Shown here: positions 5,440 through 7,678 of the stretch, piece by piece
Layout of the letters: each line of letters starts with the position of its first letter
Position numbering within the stretch: position 1 is the stretch's first letter
Source: a bacterium
GTDB lineage: Bacteria > Krumholzibacteriota > Krumholzibacteria > LZORAL124-64-63
Assembly: GCA_021767885.1 (NCBI GenBank)
Contig: JAASSM010000063.1
Coordinates: 1-7,678, forward strand
Reading direction: 5' to 3'
DNA length: 7,678 nucleotides
Position numbers and translations under genes: made by a program
The notes under the pieces: generated by a model
Told to the model about the DNA's origin: nothing
The model's database searches: none
Seen by the model: the letters and a program-made list of their open reading frames with translations, nothing else

Positions 5440-6297
5440 TCAGGCCACGCCGTCGTGGACCTCCAGCCGCGTCAACCATCGCTGCACGCCATCGCGGTAG
5501 CGCGGCCCGCCCTCCACGCAGGCCCGCGCGTGGGCGCCACGGATCTTGAGGAACTCCCGGGGCGGCCGTGCGCGGCGCTCCAGGCGTCGACCCAGCGTGA
5601 TGGGCACCAGCGTGTCGTCCACGCTGTGGACCAGGAGCACCGGGCAGCGCACCTGGCCGATGTGATCCTCCGCGGCCAGCTGGATCCGGAGCATCTGGCG
5701 CACCGGCAGCCACCGATGGCGGCGCGCCGCCACGTCCACCGCGCGGGTGAACCCCGCCTCGAGGATCATCCCCGCCGGCCGCACCTCGCGCCCGAGCGCC
5801 GTGGCCAGGCTGACGCCCATGCTCTCGGCCGCCACCACGACGTGGCCGGCCGGAACGCCGCGGGTCTGCACCAGCCAGTCCCAGGCCGCGCGCACGTCGC
5901 GCTCCAGGCCGGCCTCGCCCGGGCGGCCGCTGCTCTCCCCGTAGCCCCGGTAGTCCACCGCCAGGATGTCGAAGCCCAGCCCCTGCCAGAACTGCAGGGC
6001 GTCCACCCGATCGCCGAGATTGGTGTTGGCACCGTGCAGGTAGAGCATGGTGAACGGCCGGCCAGGCTGACCGGGAGCCGGGTCTTCCGGGCCGGGCAGC
6101 CACCAGCAGGCGAGCTCCACCTGATCCTCCACCGCGATCACCACCGGCTCCCAGGCCAGCGAGGCCTGTTCCGGCGTGGCGGCCAGCGCCCGCTTCGGCT
6201 GGAAGAAGAGGATGTCCTGCCGGGCGGCGAAGACCAGGGCCACCGCGAGATAGCCGAAACCCAGCCCGAGCACGGCCACCAGCCACCACGTCATCAT
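5440..6297 (-). CDS. Membrane-anchored alpha/beta hydrolase (BEM46/ABHD12-13-like)
   Basis: 285 residues from the first of two adjacent Met codons (6297 and 6294). AGGAGG (6302-6307) is 4 bases before the first and 7 before the second, so the second may be the true start. One N-terminal transmembrane helix (about 4-24) is followed by QDILFFQPKRAL, which is typical of BEM46-like proteins. LYLHGANTN (85-93) is the oxyanion-hole HG strand, and VDYRGYGESSGRP (114-126) is a strong family mark. The nucleophile elbow AESMG (157-161, Ser159) has Ala in place of the first Gly. Asp228 (HSVDDTLVP) and His256 (RGAHARA) complete the triad. Substrate unknown; esterase, thioesterase or lipase-like activity on the membrane is expected. 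It overlaps the helicase stop codon (ATGA), so the two genes share an operon, though no functional link is evident. Confidence 0.88.
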   Translation of the reverse strand: MMTWWLVAVLGLGFGYLAVALVFAARQDILFFQPKRALAATPEQASLAWEPVVIAVEDQVELACWWLPGPEDPAPGQPGRPFTMLYLHGANTNLGDRVDALQFWQGLGFDILAVDYRGYGESSGRPGEAGLERDVRAAWDWLVQTRGVPAGHVVVAAESMGVSLATALGREVRPAGMILEAGFTRAVDVAARRHRWLPVRQMLRIQLAAEDHIGQVRCPVLLVHSVDDTLVPITLGRRLERRARPPREFLKIRGAHARACVEGGPRYRDGVQRWLTRLEVHDGVA

Positions 6298-7678
6298 GGG
6301 ACCTCCTCGAGAGGGGCGGCGGCCTGGACCGGATCGGTCCAGAGCAGCCAGCAGCGGACGGGACGTCGGGGGTAGAGCGGGGTGAGGGCCTGGCGATAGG
6401 CGTGCAACTGCGGCCGGTAGTGGTCGCGGAGCACGGCACGGTCCTGGTCCGCGAGGCGGTTGGACTTGTAGTCGATCACGTCCACGCCATCGGGCCGGAC
6501 CACCAGCCGATCGATGATGCCGGTGACGCGGCGCTCGGTGGCACCGGTGGCCGTCGGCAGGCGATGGATCACCGGGACCTCGCTCAGGCCGCGCCCGCCG
6601 TGACGTCCGGGATGGAAGATCCAGCCCAGGTCCGGATGCCGCAACAGCGCGCGCACCTCCTCCCACTCGCGGCGGAGTTCCGGATCCGCCGGCGCGGCGG
6701 GCAGCTCCCCCCGACGGCAGGCGGCCTCGAGCCAGGCGTGGATCCGCGTGCCGCGCCGCGTGGCCGGGTTGTCGCGCCCGGCAGCCCGCAGCTCGGCCGG
6801 CCAGGCGGAGGCATCGCCGGCGTCCGCGTGGCCGGCCAGGCCGGAACCCGCGCCGGGCCCGCCGGCCAGTGCGCCGGCACCGGGGACCGGGTCGCCGGCA
6901 CCGGTGGTGCCGAGCGCCGATGGGGAGACCAGCTCCAGCCGCGGCCGCAGGGGGGGCGGCGTCCAGGTCTCGACCCTGGCCCCCGCCCGGGTCGCGCGGG
7001 CGGTGGGTGTCGCCGCCTGGCCCGAACCGGCGGCCGCGGGCCCGCCCCCGCCATCACCCGGTCGGCCCGGCGCGCCGATGGCCCGCAGGAAGTCCCCCGG
7101 CGCCGTCCAGCATCGCCGATCATCGGCGCTGGCGGTGGCCAGCCAGTCGAGGTAGTTGCCAGCCCCCTCGCCGCCCCCCTGGTTGCGGCCGCCGAGGACG
7201 TAGAGCCGGTCGCGGGCGCGGGTGAGCGCCACGTAGAGCACGTGCGCCTCCTCGGTGAGCTGGCCGGCCAGGGTCCGCGCCCGTGCCGCCTGCAGCGGGG
7301 CGGGCAGGCGCTCGCCGTCCTGGTCCACGAGCGGGCCGGTGTGGTGCTCGCGGGCCACGCCGAACACCCAGGGCCCGTCCCCGAGATCCTCGCTCAGCGA
7401 CAGCACGGGCGTGCCGTCCTGCAGCGGCGCGGCGGCGTCGGCGAGGATCACCACCGGCGCCTCCAGCCCCTTGGCGCCGTGCACGGTCATCACGCGGACA
7501 CGGCCGTGCTCGGACTCGCCGGGCAAGGTGCCCTCCTCCTCGCCGCCGACCCGCGCCGCCTGCTCCAGCTCCGCCACGAAGTCGCGCAGGCTGCCGCCAC
7601 GCGCCTCGGCCGCCAGGGCGAGGTCGAGCAGGCGCAGGAGGTTGAAGCGGGCCTGCTCGCCCCGGGCGGTCTCCATGC
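6294..7678 (-). CDS. addA: AddA-type helicase-nuclease for double-strand break repair (C-terminal part; 5' end beyond window)
   Basis: The visible 460 residues run to the TGA at 6296-6294, and the frame is open at the window edge. Counting from the Met at 7676: VMTVHGAKGLEAPVVIL (63-78) is the late SF1 helicase motif in the exact form seen in AddA; EEAHVLYVALTRARDRLYV (142-160) is motif VI with the RNA/ATP-contact arginines. A Gly/Ala/Pro-rich linker (about 205-295) precedes a PD-(D/E)XK nuclease: RGTRIHAWLE (308-317, His313), SEVPV (365-369, Glu366), GIIDRLVV (386-393, Asp389), VIDYKSNR (400-407, Asp402 and Lys404) and QLHAY (423-427). Walker A and the early motifs lie off the window. AddA pairs with AddB to resect broken DNA ends up to a recombination hotspot; addB is usually adjacent and would be expected upstream. 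No Fe-S cysteines are seen in this nuclease domain. A RecB-like or UvrD-nuclease naming is the alternative. Confidence 0.82.
   Translation of the reverse strand, partial: METARGEQARFNLLRLLDLALAAEARGGSLRDFVAELEQAARVGGEEEGTLPGESEHGRVRVMTVHGAKGLEAPVVILADAAAPLQDGTPVLSLSEDLGDGPWVFGVAREHHTGPLVDQDGERLPAPLQAARARTLAGQLTEEAHVLYVALTRARDRLYVLGGRNQGGGEGAGNYLDWLATASADDRRCWTAPGDFLRAIGAPGRPGDGGGGPAAAGSGQAATPTARATRAGARVETWTPPPLRPRLELVSPSALGTTGAGDPVPGAGALAGGPGAGSGLAGHADAGDASAWPAELRAAGRDNPATRRGTRIHAWLEAACRRGELPAAPADPELRREWEEVRALLRHPDLGWIFHPGRHGGRGLSEVPVIHRLPTATGATERRVTGIIDRLVVRPDGVDVIDYKSNRLADQDRAVLRDHYRPQLHAYRQALTPLYPRRPVRCWLLWTDPVQAAAPLEEVP

Noticed and set aside
3233..6439. Very long minus-strand open frame across the HDOD, PDZ and hydrolase genes.
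   Set aside because: It is the antisense shadow of well-supported plus-strand genes and a wrong frame of the minus-strand hydrolase; in GC-rich DNA stop codons are rare, and the protein has no recognisable domain.
1..7678. CRISPR arrays, tRNA genes, insertion sequences, prophage or toxin-antitoxin genes.
   Set aside because: No regularly spaced repeats, cloverleaf sequences, transposase motifs or terminal inverted repeats were seen; GC content and codon use look uniform across the window.

Overview
The window comes from a high-GC bacterium (roughly 70% GC, codon third positions almost all G or C). A proteobacterium is most likely: there is a near-consensus sigma-70 promoter, an AddA helicase-nuclease of the proteobacterial kind, a VanZ-tail-like carbohydrate-binding protein, and an MshE/GspE-class ATPase beside an HDOD protein. 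A halophilic or alkaliphilic gammaproteobacterium would fit, but the genus cannot be read from this sequence.

Layout. Plus strand: (1) the 3' end of a membrane-anchored protein with a carbohydrate-binding-like domain (2-703). (2) A 182-base intergenic leader (704-885). It begins with a TTGACG-N17-TATGGT promoter and holds two imperfect copies of a stem-loop that matches the PyrR-binding loop of pyrimidine operons (CCUU/AAGG lower stem, UUUAA internal bulge, CNGNGA hexaloop). An intrinsic-terminator-like hairpin and a 25-codon reading frame lie between or across the copies. (3) A 217-residue protein (886-1539) that reads as a shrunken, catalytically stripped relative of asparaginyl-tRNA synthetase. 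(4) A GspE/PilB/MshE-class ATPase (1626-3491) with two tandem pairs of c-di-GMP-binding-type motifs at its N terminus, overlapping by ATGA with (5) an HDOD protein (3488-4327). (6) A secreted two-PDZ protein with a C-terminal coiled coil (4436-5410), behind a possible ECF-sigma promoter. Minus strand, converging on it: (7) the 3' part of an AddA-type helicase-nuclease (7678-6294), overlapping by ATGA with (8) a membrane-anchored alpha/beta hydrolase (6297-5440).

How the parts fit. The ATPase and HDOD genes form a tight, translationally coupled pair, probably a second-messenger-controlled motor/signalling module for pili or secretion. The rest of that machinery is not in the window. No promoter is visible in the 86 bases between the synthetase-like gene and the ATPase, so read-through from the PyrR-like leader into the ATPase-HDOD pair is possible. 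The most unusual element is the leader. It looks like a two-stage pyrimidine-responsive switch (transcription attenuation at the first loop, ribosome-binding-site masking at the second), yet it sits in front of a degenerate aminoacyl-tRNA-synthetase relative and not a recognised pyrimidine gene.
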